Notes under the pieces: model-generated
Told to the model about the DNA's origin: nothing
The model's input: only the letters and a program-made list of their open reading frames with translations
Databases searched by the model: none
Origin: Taeniopygia guttata
Lineage: Eukaryota > Chordata > Aves > Passeriformes > Estrildidae
DNA: 64,000 nt
Assembly: GCF_048771995.1 (NCBI RefSeq)
Contig: NC_133030.1
Span: 12,230,001 to 12,294,000, forward strand
Direction of reading: 5' to 3'
In this document: positions 12,601 to 47,691 of the stretch, in pieces
Layout: each line of letters starts with the position of its first letter
Numbering within the stretch: the stretch's first letter is position 1
Program-made: the position numbers and the translations under genes

Positions 12601-15600
12601 CAGCCTTGGCTTTCTGGTGAGTGTGTCAAGTGCTTTCCAGCAATCAATCCAGTGCCAGAAAGGCAGGGATGATGGGAAGCAAGGGGGAAGGAGATGACCT
12701 GGAGCACTCTCAGGCATTAACTGTTATTCCTGAGGAGCAGAGTTCTGCCTTCATTTGAAGAGAGGCCAGGAGAAAATCCCAGAGAGTCCCTGGAGCATTG
12801 ATAGCACTGAAACAGGGGTTAGCTGAGGAAGGAGAGCTATGGTGCTATGGAGTTTCTGCAGGATATCACTTGGCTCTGGGAGGGAGCTGCATGGCTCCAC
12901 AGGCTTGCCTCACCTCCCAGAGACTGTGATAATGGCAGTAGTCCTAAAGACTCTGGGATACTTGCAGCAGTTTATACAGTCCTCATCAAGTGGAGGCATC
13001 CCAGCAATTACAGCAGGCACCAGGACAAACTCCACACGTGGATTGTGCTGTGGAACACACCTACACCTGTACCTGTGCCTGCTGCTCCTGTGATCAGCTC
13101 TCTGCTAATCCCAACCAAGCAGCAGAGCTGTGGAACAGGCCTGAGCCAGGAAGCTGCTGGCAGGGGCTGAGGGTGTTGGTTATGTAAACATCTTTGCTAC
13201 TAAGATCAGGGTAAGTGATTACAGAAAAGAGGAAACCGTTTGAGCAGATTTGCATGTTTACCTGGCTCCTTCTCCATGTCAGGGAAGATGAGTGTTCCCA
13301 GCAGCATGATGATGGAGCAGCCAGTAAAAACCACATGAGCTATCTTCTTATCTTGGTGAGGGTGATGAGTTCTGCCCAAAACTTTCAGGGTGTCACTGGT
13401 TTGGTATCAAAACATCTATTTTCTTGCAGTTTTTTCTGTGTGCCTGTGATGCAGCTCCTCTAATGAGAGGCCCGACCTTTACCCTCTCCAAATTTCCCCT
13501 AGCTCTCTGTGAATGCATGTCAGCTTGTTCGCAGCAGGATTTGGGATTAGTCTTTCCTAGAATGTTACAGTTTTAGTGGAAATAGATGTTATTCTGGGCC
13601 TGGCTGATGTCTGAGCCACACAAACTACCAGGGAGGTGAGACAGGCCAGCAGTTACAAACCAGTGCTTAGGGTTTTTTTTTCAGATACCAGTAACTGGGG
13701 AAAGGTGCCTTGGAATTCTTGGCCCTCATAATGTCTGAGATGGACGATGAGGCTTTTTCATGATCTCTGAAAGACCTTGACCTCAATGATTTAAGAAACT
13801 ACACCAGAGCAGATATGAGGCACCTCTGTCTTATGTCCCAATCCCTCTTCTTCCTCTTCGCTTGCAGGCTGTGTTGTGTATTCTGGGGACTGTGACAATT
13901 GTTACAACTCATGACAAAAAGCCCCAAGTCAGCTTCTGGTGGACGTGGGACAATTCTTTGGCTCTGATGCTGGACTTTGCCCACTGTCAAGGACTATTCC
14001 TCTTCCAACTTGTGTCACAGCCTTCACATTCCATGCCATGTCTTTGAGCCATGGCTGCACCGAGGCAGATGCTTGTTTGAAGTCCAGATGGGCATCTCCT
14101 AATTCCCTTTCAGGCTCCTGCTGTTCCTTGCATGTGGCAGGACTGAGAAAAGAGCTGGTTTCAGAGGAAATCGGACTAAAACCTTTGGCTCTGTCCTGCT
14201 CTTGCCCTCAGGAGCTCTTCTGGCATCAGGCTGGTTTAGACGGTAGAGTTTTCCTTACAAATCAGCTGTGCTTAGGAATAAGGATACCAGAATGGGCTGA
14301 CTAGGAAGGCAGCTGCAAGGGTATTTGAGAAGCCAAGTCTGTCTCCTGCCATCCACCATCCTATAAAAACTTCTGCATTGTATTCTGGAAAAGTTGAGAA
14401 CCCAAAGAGCTGCTAGAGGTGCAGTTGCTCTGGAGCACTTCGTAAAGGAAGCTTGAGCTGTTTGTGATCCCTAAATCTTTACACTGTGTACCTAGATGGG
14501 CTAATCTGCTGCAGCCTCCTGGAATTAGGTACTCCTTAATCACATGGCCCAGCAAAGCCTCTTATCTAAAGTTACTCTCCCATCAGAAGGGTCCTTGGCA
14601 TGTTTTACCAAGGTGGGCAGGTGACAAACACCATGGAATGGGAAGTTCTCTCCTAGCACCTCCTCCAAAGCCAGCGTCTTGGAGGTTGGTAGGGAAAGGG
14701 AAAGGTTTATAGAGTTTTCCAAGTGCCCAACTTTAATTTCACATGATTCAAAGGTGCTGCAGATTGAGAGCCCTTGTCCTTTTCAGAATCAATTAATTCC
14801 CCTAAATCACAAATAGGTTTGGAAAATTGTAGACCAAAATCAAATTTTTCTCTCTCATATACTGAACAGAACCTGTCAAGATCCCAGTGAGCTTGGCAGA
14901 AATTTGGCTTTTGATGATTCAGGTCCCAAATTCAGTTTGGAGTGTCTGCATTGTGCTAGAGAATAGGCTGACTGAAGTACTCAGGTCTAACTCCAGAGCT
15001 CCCCTGGAGGTATCTCAAGGAGATGCTGTACAAAAATAGCAAACCAGTTAATTCAGAGACTCCTTTGGCTTTACAGCTCCTCTAATCATAATCCTTTGCT
15101 TGACATCATTACTGGCTGATATTAATTCCTGCAGAGCTGCCTGCCCTGTTGCTGGCAGGGCCTGGGGTTCGGCGCCTTGCAGGCTTTTTGCAGAGTGTGT
15201 TCCCCACGTGGGTCTACTCTGTGCTGGGATGAATGAAACCAGAAGCTGTTGTTTAGCACCAGCACAGGAACAAATCCATACCTGCTTCCTGAAACCTGCA
15301 ACATTAAAGGGCAGCAACATTAGACTCCATGAGCACTGGCTGGCTATTGCTATAGAGAAAAAGGTCCCTGAGATTTTTATATATATATAAATAATTTTTA
15401 TACAGCACATTTTCTAATATATATAATTTATTATCTATTTTTATCTATAGATGATGCACATTATCTGTAGATAAACATAGATTTATCTAAACATAGATTT
15501 ATATTACTATAGTATATATATTGCTGGTGTATTACATGCAGCAATATATATACTATAGTAATATTTATCATATATATTTTAATAAAAGCATATAGAGAGT

Positions 15601-18440
15601 ACAGATAGTTCGGTATTTTGCAATATCAAAATAAAGTGTTTGAGTAAGACATGACAAGGGGCCATTGCTACTGAACACTGTTTTTCAAGCTAAACTCATA
15701 CTTATTTGTACATTTTATTGGGTTTTTAACCTCTCTCTGTAGAGAGGCCCAAAGGACAGTGGAATTTTCCTCACAGTCTCAAACTCAGAGGAAAAATTCC
15801 CTGCTGCCCTTGTGGTGACAGTCTACTGAGCTTCCTGGTTTACCTGTGCAGGTGCAAGCAAACTGATAGGTCTCTGCCTGAGCTCAAGGAGCTCATGGGA
15901 ATAATGGCACAGGAATGGGATCGAGGTGACCTATTTCTGTATCAGTCTAAAAAGTGCTTTAATGTTAAAAGAACAAGCTGGGTTTGTACCTGGGTGAGAA
16001 AAGTACTTGATTGGAACAAAGTACTGCAAGTAGTTTCTGGCTGTACGAGCATCAGGCGTTGCTGTCCTTCTGTCTGTCCTACACTATGGGCTGTGCAGAG
16101 CCTGTGCTCCTGGCTGAGACATGACTGAGCTGAAAATCACCAAGGATGGCAGAGTCAACACTTGCAGGTGGTTCAGAGCACTGACAACGGTCCCTGCTGC
16201 TCTGCCCTGGTGCCTGTGACTGTGGGGAGAGAACCAGAGGCTGTTACTCACTGCCTAGACCTGGGCTCCAGAGGCTGGACTTGCGCTTGGCCTGCCAGGA
16301 TGGACCGTTGTGTAACCCAGGGAAACCATTCACAACGTCTGCACACAGGGGCTTGGAGCAGCTTGGACACAGAAGTGGAAGAGGAGCTTTGTGCTCTGTC
16401 TCTTGCTTGCTTGGGGACTGAGCTCAGGATGCGTTGCAGCCAATATTACTTTGTTACGGAGATCTTGGGGTCCTGAACTGGGGGGTCTGAGGAGTTTGGG
16501 GGTACCTGATCTCACCCAAGGCAGTTCAATGTCCTGTGTCCATCTCTCTGCCCAGCATGACTCACTTGGCTGTACTTATGGTCTGAGGGCTCAGTTCTCC
16601 AGACAGGCTAGAACCACAAGCCCTGAGCAGGCTGTGGGCTCTGTGTGGGGCTGATTCCCAAGTGCTCCTGCTGCACAGAGAGCATCATGCCATGGGAGGA
16701 GCACTCAGCTTTGGGCTGCTTGTTTAGAGCAAACATGAATGGCTCATGCACCCAGGCATGGCTGTGTTTGTGTCATTTTAAAGGACACAGCATCTGCTGA
16801 CCCCAGGAATCTTTTCAGTTCCAGGGAGGAGTGTGGTCCCTCAGCACGGTGCTGTGCGATGCCCTGATGACCATGGACGTGATGCTGTGCACAGCTTCCA
16901 TCTTCAACCTGTGTGCTATCAGCGTGGATCGGTGAGTGACTTCCTGCTCTGGCTGTACCTGAGCAGCACCCTGGTTCCACAAGCCCTTGCCAGTGTCCCA
17001 AGCAGGGAGGATTCTGCCCTCCCCTAAGGAGGCTGTTCTGCCCTAATGTCCTCCAGCACCAGGTTTGTGTCCCATCAGTGGTGGCCAAGCTGAAAGCTCA
17101 TTGTGTGATGACCCAGAGCTGTCCCTTGGCTGTTCTGGTTGTAGCCCAGGCCTCAGCTGTTAGTAAAGTAAATTAATGGGGAGAAGGACAGTGACAATGA
17201 GTTTAAGGCCACTCGGTTTCATTAGCAGCGGTGCCACCACCACACCAGGACTGACTCTCTCGAGGGCTGTGTTGGCAGGTTCATTGCTGTTCAGATCCCA
17301 CTCAACTACAACCGGCGGCAGATCGACCTGCGGCAGCTGATCCTTATATCCACCACCTGGATATTCGCCTTTGCTGTGGCATCCCCGGTCATATTTGGCC
17401 TCAACAATGTCCCAGACCGGGACCCCAGCTTGTGCCAACTGGAGGATGACAACTACATCGTGTATTCCTCCATCTGCTCCTTCTTCATCCCATGCCCTGT
17501 CATGCTGGTTCTGTACTGTGGCATGTTCCAAGGACTCAAGCGCTGGGAAGAAGCCCGGAAGGCCAAGCTGAGAGGCTGCGTCCACGGAGCCAACAGGAAG
17601 CTGTATCACCCCCCAACCTTGATGGAGAGAGAGCAGACCCGGCTGGGGCTGCTGGAGTGCAGCCCCTACACCCGTGCCGGCCTCCCTGGGGAGTGTGGAA
17701 TGAACAGTGGGATCCAGACTGTGTCCTACCCACACCTCAGGTACCCGCACCCAGGGCACGGGCGCAAGCGGGCCAAGATCAACGGCCGGGAGCGCAAGGC
17801 CATGCGGGTGCTGCCGGTCGTCGTTGGTGAGTGGCTGTCAGGGATGGCTGGGGAGGGTGGGAAATGTGCCACCTTGTCACACCACAGCACTCAGACTGGC
17901 AGGACCTGCATGAATCCAGAGCAGTGCCAAAAACCACCCCCCTTGAGAAAGAACACATACAGGGTTTATAACCCAACCCCCCCTCCAAGGCAAACCTGTG
18001 ACTCCCAATATCTTACAGGCAAAGCCAAAGCAAGACTAACATAAGACTTTGCATTAATGTTTAGGACAGGAAAAACATCCGAATTTTTTGTCTAGGCATA
18101 AGCCCAGCTCCACATGTCAGCACAACTACTGCCTTTTCCCTGCGTGCCTGAGCTGTGTATGTCTTTTTTGGCTCAGGCTTTGTTAAATTAAACCCTTTTG
18201 AACATTCACATCACCTTCTCTATTGTCCTCCTGGCAGGTGCTTTCCTCTTCTGCTGGACACCTTTTTTTGTGGTGCACATTACCAGGGCTCTCTGCAAGT
18301 CCTGCTCCATCCCCCCTCAAGTCACCAGCACTGTCACTTGGCTAGGCTACGTCAACAGTGCTCTCAACCCCATCATTTACACCGTGTTCAACGCCGAGTT
18401 CAGGAACTTCTTCCGCAAAGTCTTGCACCTCTTCTGCTGA
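9456..18440 (+). CDS. DRD4: Dopamine receptor D4, whole coding region (4 exons)
   Basis: This is a D2-class dopamine receptor, a Gi/o-coupled seven-helix plasma-membrane protein. The coding exons are 9456-9686, 16819-16931, 17279-17826 and 18238-18440. They total 1095 nt and give 364 residues plus stop. All junctions are GT-AG and keep phase. The 113-nt exon 2 matches the human exon size as I recall it. Visible hallmarks are an N-glycosylation sequon NGT at residue 3, the TM2 motif [15 protein letters not shown]90 with C167 (the conserved disulfide), and amine-binding D97 in TM3. The ISVDRF end of TM3, TM5 serines S178, S179 and S182, TM6 [15 protein letters not shown]7 NPIIY (341-345) and a terminal Cys (likely palmitoylated) are also present. 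The third intracellular loop has no 16-residue proline-rich repeats of the kind seen in primate DRD4, and the N-terminus is shorter than the human one. The TMs and the loop motif [14 protein letters not shown] match DRD4 rather than DRD2 or DRD3. Confidence 0.97.
9687..16818 (+). other. DRD4: DRD4 intron 1
   Basis: A 7.1-kb intron, CpG-rich for its first 350 bp and ordinary afterwards. Apart from the AT-rich hairpin at 15.5 kb, no repeat or nested gene is recognisable. Confidence 0.85.
15501..15564. repeat. 26-bp perfect inverted repeat with 12-bp loop
   Basis: The left arm at 15501-15526 is the exact reverse complement of the right arm at 15539-15564; the 12-bp loop is GTGTATTACATG. The arms are AT-rich except for the loop-proximal TTGCTG/CAGCAA. 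It sits in an AT-rich block at 15370-15600 that also contains imperfect direct repeats of AAACATAGATTTAT. Within DRD4 intron 1. Confidence 0.95.
16819..16931 (+). CDS. DRD4: DRD4 coding exon 2
   Basis: The 113-nt exon opens FQGGVWSL after a CTTTTCAG acceptor. It encodes the first extracellular loop and TM3, including C90 and D97, and ends within the Arg codon of ISVDR at donor CG|GTGAGT. Confidence 0.97.
17279..17826 (+). CDS. DRD4: DRD4 coding exon 3
   Basis: Encodes the second intracellular loop ([13 protein letters not shown]), TM4, the second extracellular loop with C167, TM5 and most of the third intracellular loop, ending [13 protein letters not shown] plus one base of Gly. In mammals this exon holds the 48-bp VNTR. 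Here the loop is non-repetitive, with basic clusters RKAKL and [12 protein letters not shown]. Confidence 0.97.
18238..18440 (+). CDS. DRD4: DRD4 coding exon 4 and stop
   Basis: Encodes TM6, TM7 ([14 protein letters not shown]) and helix 8, [16 protein letters not shown], then TGA at 18438-18440. Confidence 0.97.
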
Positions 18441-18486
18441 GCCCTCTGCGCAGGAGGAACCACTGGGTCATTTTTTTGTATAGCTC

Positions 18487-18492
18487 ATTAAA
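18487..18492 (+). terminator. DRD4: Likely DRD4 polyadenylation signal ATTAAA
   Basis: ATTAAA lies 46 nt past the DRD4 stop, the first canonical-variant hexamer on this strand. It implies a very short 3' UTR. Later signals cannot be excluded without transcripts. Confidence 0.5.
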
Positions 18493-18512
18493 GATCTATT
18501 TCTGCCTCTTGT

Positions 18513-20950
18513 CTGCTGTCTTCGTTGGGGATGAGAGGAGGATGAGGAGAGTTGGCAGTTGGAGGAAGGGGCTCCCCAGGTCCTTGTAGTAAGTGTCACA
18601 GGTGAGGACCAGTGGATGCAGCTTGAATGCTGTTCCCACTGGAAACTGCTAAGTGTAGCCACTTCTTTAACACTTGCTGCTTGATGTAAGCAGCGACAAT
18701 AACAGTAATTTCTAATCTTCTGGCTTCTGGGGTGGTATTAAGAGGGCTGTGAGGTGACATGGACATCAGTCTGGGGAAAAAAAGGTTGTTAAGCTAATTT
18801 CCCAGATGTCCACATGCCAGACAAGGGTACCAAGCTCATTTCCAGATGTCCATTTCTAATCTTCTGGCTTCTGGGGTGGTATTAAGAGGGCTGTGAGGTG
18901 ACATGGACACGAGTCTGGGGAAAAAAAGGTTGTTAAACTAATTTCCCAGAAAAGGGTACCAAGCTCATTTCCAGATGTCCATATGCCAGGTGAGGGTGAA
19001 TGTACCTATGCAATCTCCTTTCCCCTTATCCTTGATAATTTTAAACCCAAAACCTGATTTCTCACATGTTTAACAAGGGTCTTAAAAAGGCACCATACTG
19101 TTGTTGATAGTGCTCCAGAATTTCCTGTGAAGCCACACAATTCCTCCCAGGAACCATTTCCAGCCTCAGGAAAAAATCCTTCATACCTTTAGGTGAACCT
19201 GCATGCAGCGACAGCCACATCAGCGAGTGGGACAGGTGCTGCTCATCACTGAGGCGCGGAGGGGAGAAAAATAATATTGCAGAAAATTAGTCTTCCAAGT
19301 AATGATTTTGTACAGGATTGTTGCTTTCCAAAAGGGAATTTGCTTGGAAGCAGAACGGAAAAGGGACATCTTGAGTATTCCTTTGACTAAAAATAACGCT
19401 CAATTTCTCATCAGCAAACAGATTCAATTCCCACATTATTATAGTGTGCATTTCTGAGCTGTCACATGGTGGGTTGGGGCACAGCTGTCCCAGGTATCAG
19501 GGCACCATGGGCTTTCCAGAGGTGCTGTTTCAGAGTTGTCTTTGCTGCATCCAAATGCAGGATACAAGAAAGCCTGAAAATGAGCTGTGTTAGGTTGGGC
19601 TCCATTAAGACTGTCTTCTCAATTAACTAATTGTCTCCCAGCTGTAGGCAACAGGCAATCAGCATTTAACTGTGAGCAGAAACCATTTCCAACACTCAAG
19701 TACTACTTTGGAAAGCAGGAATGAGCATTGTGCTATGGGAATAGAAGGAGTTGCCTGTTTCTTCCTTCACAGGAGTATCAGAGGTAATTTCTGTTCCCAT
19801 CCTACCTCAGTTCCTGCTTGGCTTTTGTTGGAAGCATAGTTTCTTCTGGAAGAGCTACATGCTGTGGCCACCAGCTCCTCACCCTCGATGGCACCGCAGT
19901 GCTGCCCTGGGCCTGCTCTGCTCTGTGTTAGGAGGAATAACTTTCCCAGGAAACAGCCAGGAAGTAACACCACCTGCCACTGACTGTGGGAGCCCTGTCA
20001 CCTCCCTCTATGGGAGACAGAGGACTGAGGATGCCCCTCAGGAGCTGGTGCCACTGGCAAAACCACCAAGGGCACTTCTGAGAGATGGAAAACCAGCTCC
20101 TACTGCCTTGGAACACATGGAATGCAACCTAACATACCTTTAAGATGCAAAGTGGAAGGAATAGATTTGTCAGAAACCTCTAATCTTTTCCCTGGAGATC
20201 ACCTTTGAGTCTTTTCCATGGCAATTTTCTCTCTTACTAAGGTTTCCCATAAGTCAGGATAGAACCTTCTCTGTTTGACAGCATGGGTTGGGTTGGGTCA
20301 CTGTGGTTCAGGTGACCCTGCCTGGCACAGGAGCTCAACAGCCATCCTCATCCACCATCACCAAACTGGAGAAGACAAGAGCCAGGACAAGTGACCCCTC
20401 ACAGGGGCTGTGACCCCTAAACCAGAGCAAACAATACTAATCCTTCATGGGGGTTGTGAGCCCTCATGGGGGCTATGCCTGGAGCTAAGAACAAACCCAA
20501 CCAAATAACCAGAGACTTGTGCACCTGTCACAACTCCTCTGAAATCTCCAACCACAAACAAAGGTTTAACTTATTTAACAAATAAATAATTTAATTAACT
20601 ATTAAAATAGTAGATTAATAATTCAAATTATTTTGTTGTAGTGAACAAAGAAAAGTAACTCCCTAATGGTCAGCACATCTCTAATTAGCAGTTCCTACAG
20701 GGCAGGAACAGAACAGCCCCATATCCATGTGTGCTCACCTTGGGCTTGATCCCATCTGATTCTGGCCAGCTGGATGCTATGAGTGATATTCCAGGCACGC
20801 CATGGAATGAAGCTGTGTTTCCCTGTGGAGAAAACACCTCCCAGGTAGACAGGGAGTATAGACACACATGCAGCTGTTGGTGCATTCACCTGAGCAGTTA
20901 CCTGTACTGCAAAGTGCTGCCCTGGTAATTAAGGGGAACCACTGGGCACA
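18513..20950. other. DRD4-DEAF1 tail-to-tail intergenic gap
   Basis: Holds the 144-bp tandem duplication and an AT-rich block near 20570-20640. No exon is recognisable on either strand. Confidence 0.7.
18708..18980. repeat. Tandem duplication of a 144-bp unit downstream of DRD4
   Basis: Copy 1 spans 18708-18851 and copy 2 spans 18852-18980. They are nearly identical, but copy 2 lacks about 15 bp (ATGTCCACATGCCAG) and has a few substitutions. Both include GGGGTGGTATTAAGAGGGCT and CCAAGCTCATTTCCAGATGT. No coding potential is visible. Confidence 0.93.
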
Positions 20951-20968
20951 CTTGTGCTTTCATTGCAT

Positions 20969-20974
20969 TTTATT
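20969..20974 (-). terminator. DEAF1: Candidate DEAF1 polyadenylation signal AATAAA
   Basis: On the - strand AATAAA occurs about 500 nt past the DEAF1 stop, implying a 3' UTR of roughly 0.5 kb. Further AT-rich candidates occur near 20570-20640, so the site actually used is uncertain. Confidence 0.45.
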
Positions 20975-21472
20975 TAACAACATGTTATTTTTCAACTATA
21001 TTTAAGTGAAAAAACTCCAATGTGTTCGATTTGCCCAGCACAGAGGGAACACAGGAAACCCAAAAATCCTTTCAATGCCAAACTAAGAACTTGTACCGAC
21101 TTTGTCAAAGCAATTAAATAAACCAGGTCCCAGCAGGAGGAAGCACTGGCAGATCTCCTGCTTCAGATTCATCTCAAGAGAGATGAGGAGACTGCTGTAA
21201 TCCACATGGTGGAAGATCCAGTCAGGCAAAGGCAAAGCCTCCCAAAGCCAGCTGGGGCTGGGACAGAAGGGAGAAGATTCCAGATAAGGTTTTCACAGTC
21301 TGTATTATCCAAAGCTTTGGAAGGGGATCGGGAATAGACAAGTGTATCAAAAAACCAATGAAAAATGAGTCTGCTAGTGAGAAGAGTGCTGTTGGCACAG
21401 GACAGACCATTCCCATCGGTCACTGATCCAGCTGGCCCCACGTGTCCATGAACGGCTGCGGAGGTAGAGCGC

Positions 21473-40186
<18,714 letters not shown>

Positions 40187-40818
40187 GCGCGGGGCCGGGG
40201 GTGGCCGAGCCCGCCCCGCCTCCCCCTCGGGCGCGCCTGAGGGGGGTCCTGCGGGAAGGGGGGGGACCAGGGAGCCGAGCGCCACCGAGCCTGCCCGACC
40301 GCTGACGAGCGTGTTCGGGGCCTTTCGACCGAGTTCCGATGAGGCCCGAAGCGGCCCGAGCCGCTCGGGCCCCGTGCGAAGGCGGCCGGCGCGTGCGCTC
40401 CCTGCCGGCTGGCCAATGGGGCGCGGCCGAGTCCGCGCGGCGCGGCCCGAAGCGGTACCTGACGGATCGGGTGAGACCCGAGCCCGCCCGAACGCGGCCG
40501 AGTCCCCGAGCAATGCGGCCCGTCGAGGCGAAGAGTCCCGAGCGCGCTCGAGCCGTGTCCGATCTCAGCCGAAGGCGGTAGCGAGGAGCTCCGATGTGTG
40601 CCGAGTCCTCTCCGATCGCACCCGAGCTCCGATCGCACCCGAGCTCCGCTCGCCGGCCTGAACGGAGACGCCCGAACGGGCAGCGCCCGAATCCGCCCGA
40701 AAGCGACCGAACCGGGCCGAACGCTCCGATCGCGCCCGAAGGCGGGTGGGCGGGACGAAGGGCTGCGCGCGGGCTGCCGGGACGGCGGAGGAGCGGAGGG
40801 CGGGGCGGGGGCGTCGGG
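40187..40818. promoter_or_regulatory. Bidirectional CpG-island promoter of DEAF1 and TMEM80 with TTCGG array
   Basis: Very CpG-rich sequence without TATA separates the two divergent start codons (DEAF1 ATG at 40186 on -, TMEM80 ATG candidate at 40819 on +); the island extends over about 39.7-41.1 kb. On the + strand CCGAA (TTCGG on -) occurs at 40346, 40447, 40488, 40569, 40672, 40687, 40697, 40707, 40717 and 40736. TTCGG on + occurs at 40314 and TTCCG at 40334. DEAF1 is known to bind multiple TTC[C/G]G copies, including in its own promoter, so autoregulation is the natural inference. Confidence 0.8.
40611..40644. repeat. 17-bp tandem duplication in the shared promoter
   Basis: The unit TCCGATCGCACCCGAGC is present twice without mismatch (40611-40627, 40628-40644), followed by a partial third copy. 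It is rich in CCGA, like the surrounding promoter. Confidence 0.85.
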
Positions 40819-45727
<4,909 letters not shown>

Positions 45728-46603
45728 GCCTGGGCCCTTCCCACACGCCTGCCACGCATTCCTTCTCTGAAAGAGTGGGCTTCATTTCCACTGCTGAATT
45801 CCTTTGTATATAAAAACCCTGTAAAGCTTCTCTCTGTTGAAATGAGAAGTTTTGGGGACATAGATGTCCTGCCCAGGAGCTGTGTGATGCTGTCCACCAT
45901 TGGATTATTTATGGACAAAGGCAAGGGATGAATCGCAAAACACTTAACACTCTGGCATTCACCAGGGGTTAGTACTAAATATCCATTCCCAGCACAGGAT
46001 AGGAGGCAGTGCTGCTGGCATGGTGGGAGTTTTCATGGCACAGGAGCAACATGCAGCCCAAGTGACACAGAAATGAATCAGGCCAGGGCTCACTTGTGCC
46101 TTGCCACGCACACGTCCGTGTTTGAGGGCACAGCTGCTCTGCTGCTCTCATTTGTGTTTCCAGACCTCAGTGGTAATTTCCCTGACTTTAGTAGGGCAGA
46201 ACCTGATATATCCCAGTGGGGGAGAGTGGAACTGGGTTTTGTGCATACCTGGAGAGCCAAGCCACAAGGTTTGGCAGCCAGTTCTTACTACATGAGGGGA
46301 TGTTTGGTTAGACAGGATGGCTTTAAAATGAACAAAACCATTCACCATTCATTCTCTCTTCTGTCCTGTTTAAAAGTTCAGCAGAATGTTGGTAGTTTTA
46401 TTTCTATTCAGTGTTAAATGTGCCTATTTCTACTATTTTTTAAAAATTACTACCTTCAAGTCTTAACTTCTAACTGGTGCAAGTGCAGAGTTTTTACTGT
46501 CTCTAAAATATGTGTTAATGGAAAGCTTTGGGAGTTCCTGGGTTTTTGAAGAAGCCTTTTTTCTATTCAGAATTTCCTATTTTTGTATTTATTTATTCAT
46601 TCA

Positions 46604-46609
46604 AATAAA
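46604..46609 (+). terminator. TMEM80: Likely TMEM80 polyadenylation signal AATAAA
   Basis: AATAAA lies about 880 nt past the TMEM80 stop in AT-rich sequence and is the first clear AATAAA after the stop on this strand. Confidence 0.6.
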
Positions 46610-46919
46610 TAATGGTTTAGATCTAAGGAGTGTTTGAAATGCAGAGCATCTTGTTCAGATCTTGGGCTCCAGCTAAATCATCCAGAGGAAGACTTGGGCA
46701 AGTCTGGATGTGTGTGGAAGCCTCTTCTGATCCTGATCCTGCTGCTGTCTGTAGCCCCTTCTCCTGTCCTTGGAAGGTCTGAGCTAATTTGCAATCACCG
46801 GGGCCTGAAAATTGTGGAGTGCAGGCCTGTGGCACCTCAGCCATGCTGCTCTTTGCTTTTTGGTGAGGGTAGAAAGGGACAGAATACACAAGTTCTGTGG
46901 AAGGGCCTAGTTTCATCCC

Positions 46920-47310
46920 TCAGTTATTCAGTGGTTGGACTTGATCATCACAGAAGGTTTATCCACTTAAGGATTCCAGTACCTAAAAGGGGCTTACAAG
47001 AAAGAGAGGGCTCTTTCACAAGAGCATGTAGTGACAGGATGAGGGGGAGTGGTGTCAGGCCAAAAGAGGATTGGTTTGGATGAGATACTAACAAGAAATT
47101 TGTGACTCAGAGGGTGCTGAGGCCCTGGCACAGGTTGCCCAGAGAAGCTGTGGCTGCCCCTGGATCCCTGGCAGTGTCCAAGGCCAGGTTGAATGGGACT
47201 TGCAACAACGTGGTCTAGTGGAAGGTGTCCCTGCCCTTAGCAGGGAGATAGAAGGAGATGGGCTTTAAAGTCCTGTCCAACCCCAACCTTTCTACTCCCA
47301 GGCCAGGTAA
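46920..47310 (+). mobile_element. CR1 LINE 3' fragment(s)
   Basis: Forward CR1 text (GTGACAGGATGAGGGGGAGT, AGGCCCTGGCACAGGTTGCC, TGTCCAACCCCAACC). A short related piece at 46930-46985 (GGTTGGACTTGATCATC) precedes it, so two copies may abut. Lies just past the TMEM80 3' end. Confidence 0.8.
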
Positions 47311-47662
47311 CAGCAAGTTCTGTCCATATTACCCCACCAGACAGTCACAGTCAGAATATCCACTGGCACAAATCTCCTTGGACAGGTCCTGCTAAGCCAG
47401 GGCACAGCCGGCCCTTTGCTGCTCCCGCAGAAACATCACAGCAGCAGAACTGGGGCTAAAGAGCACCCAGGAAATGGAACAACCAAATTCTTCTGTGCTT
47501 AATCTGCCTGAATGGAGCCCCCACCTATTTGTCCTCTCAGAAGTTCTTGGCATGATGGAATGTGCCATCACATGCTTGTTCCAAGGAGTGACCAACATAC
47601 CGAGCTGTCCCTGCCCTATTAAAGATCAAAGCACACAAGCAAAACTCTTCCTGGATGGGCAC

Positions 47663-47691
47663 AAAAAAAAAAAAAAAAAAAAAAAAAAAAA
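47663..47691. repeat. Poly(A) run of 29
   Basis: Uninterrupted A29 preceded by unique sequence with ATTAAAG about 45 bp upstream. It could be the tail of a retroposed transcript, but I recognise no gene upstream and see no flanking duplication. Confidence 0.8.

Noticed and set aside
17160-17759. 199-codon open frame antisense to DRD4 exon 3
   Set aside because: Antisense shadow of a constrained coding exon; no splice or protein evidence.
47663-47691. A29 as evidence of a processed pseudogene
   Set aside because: No recognisable parent gene upstream and no flanking target duplication; kept only as a simple repeat.
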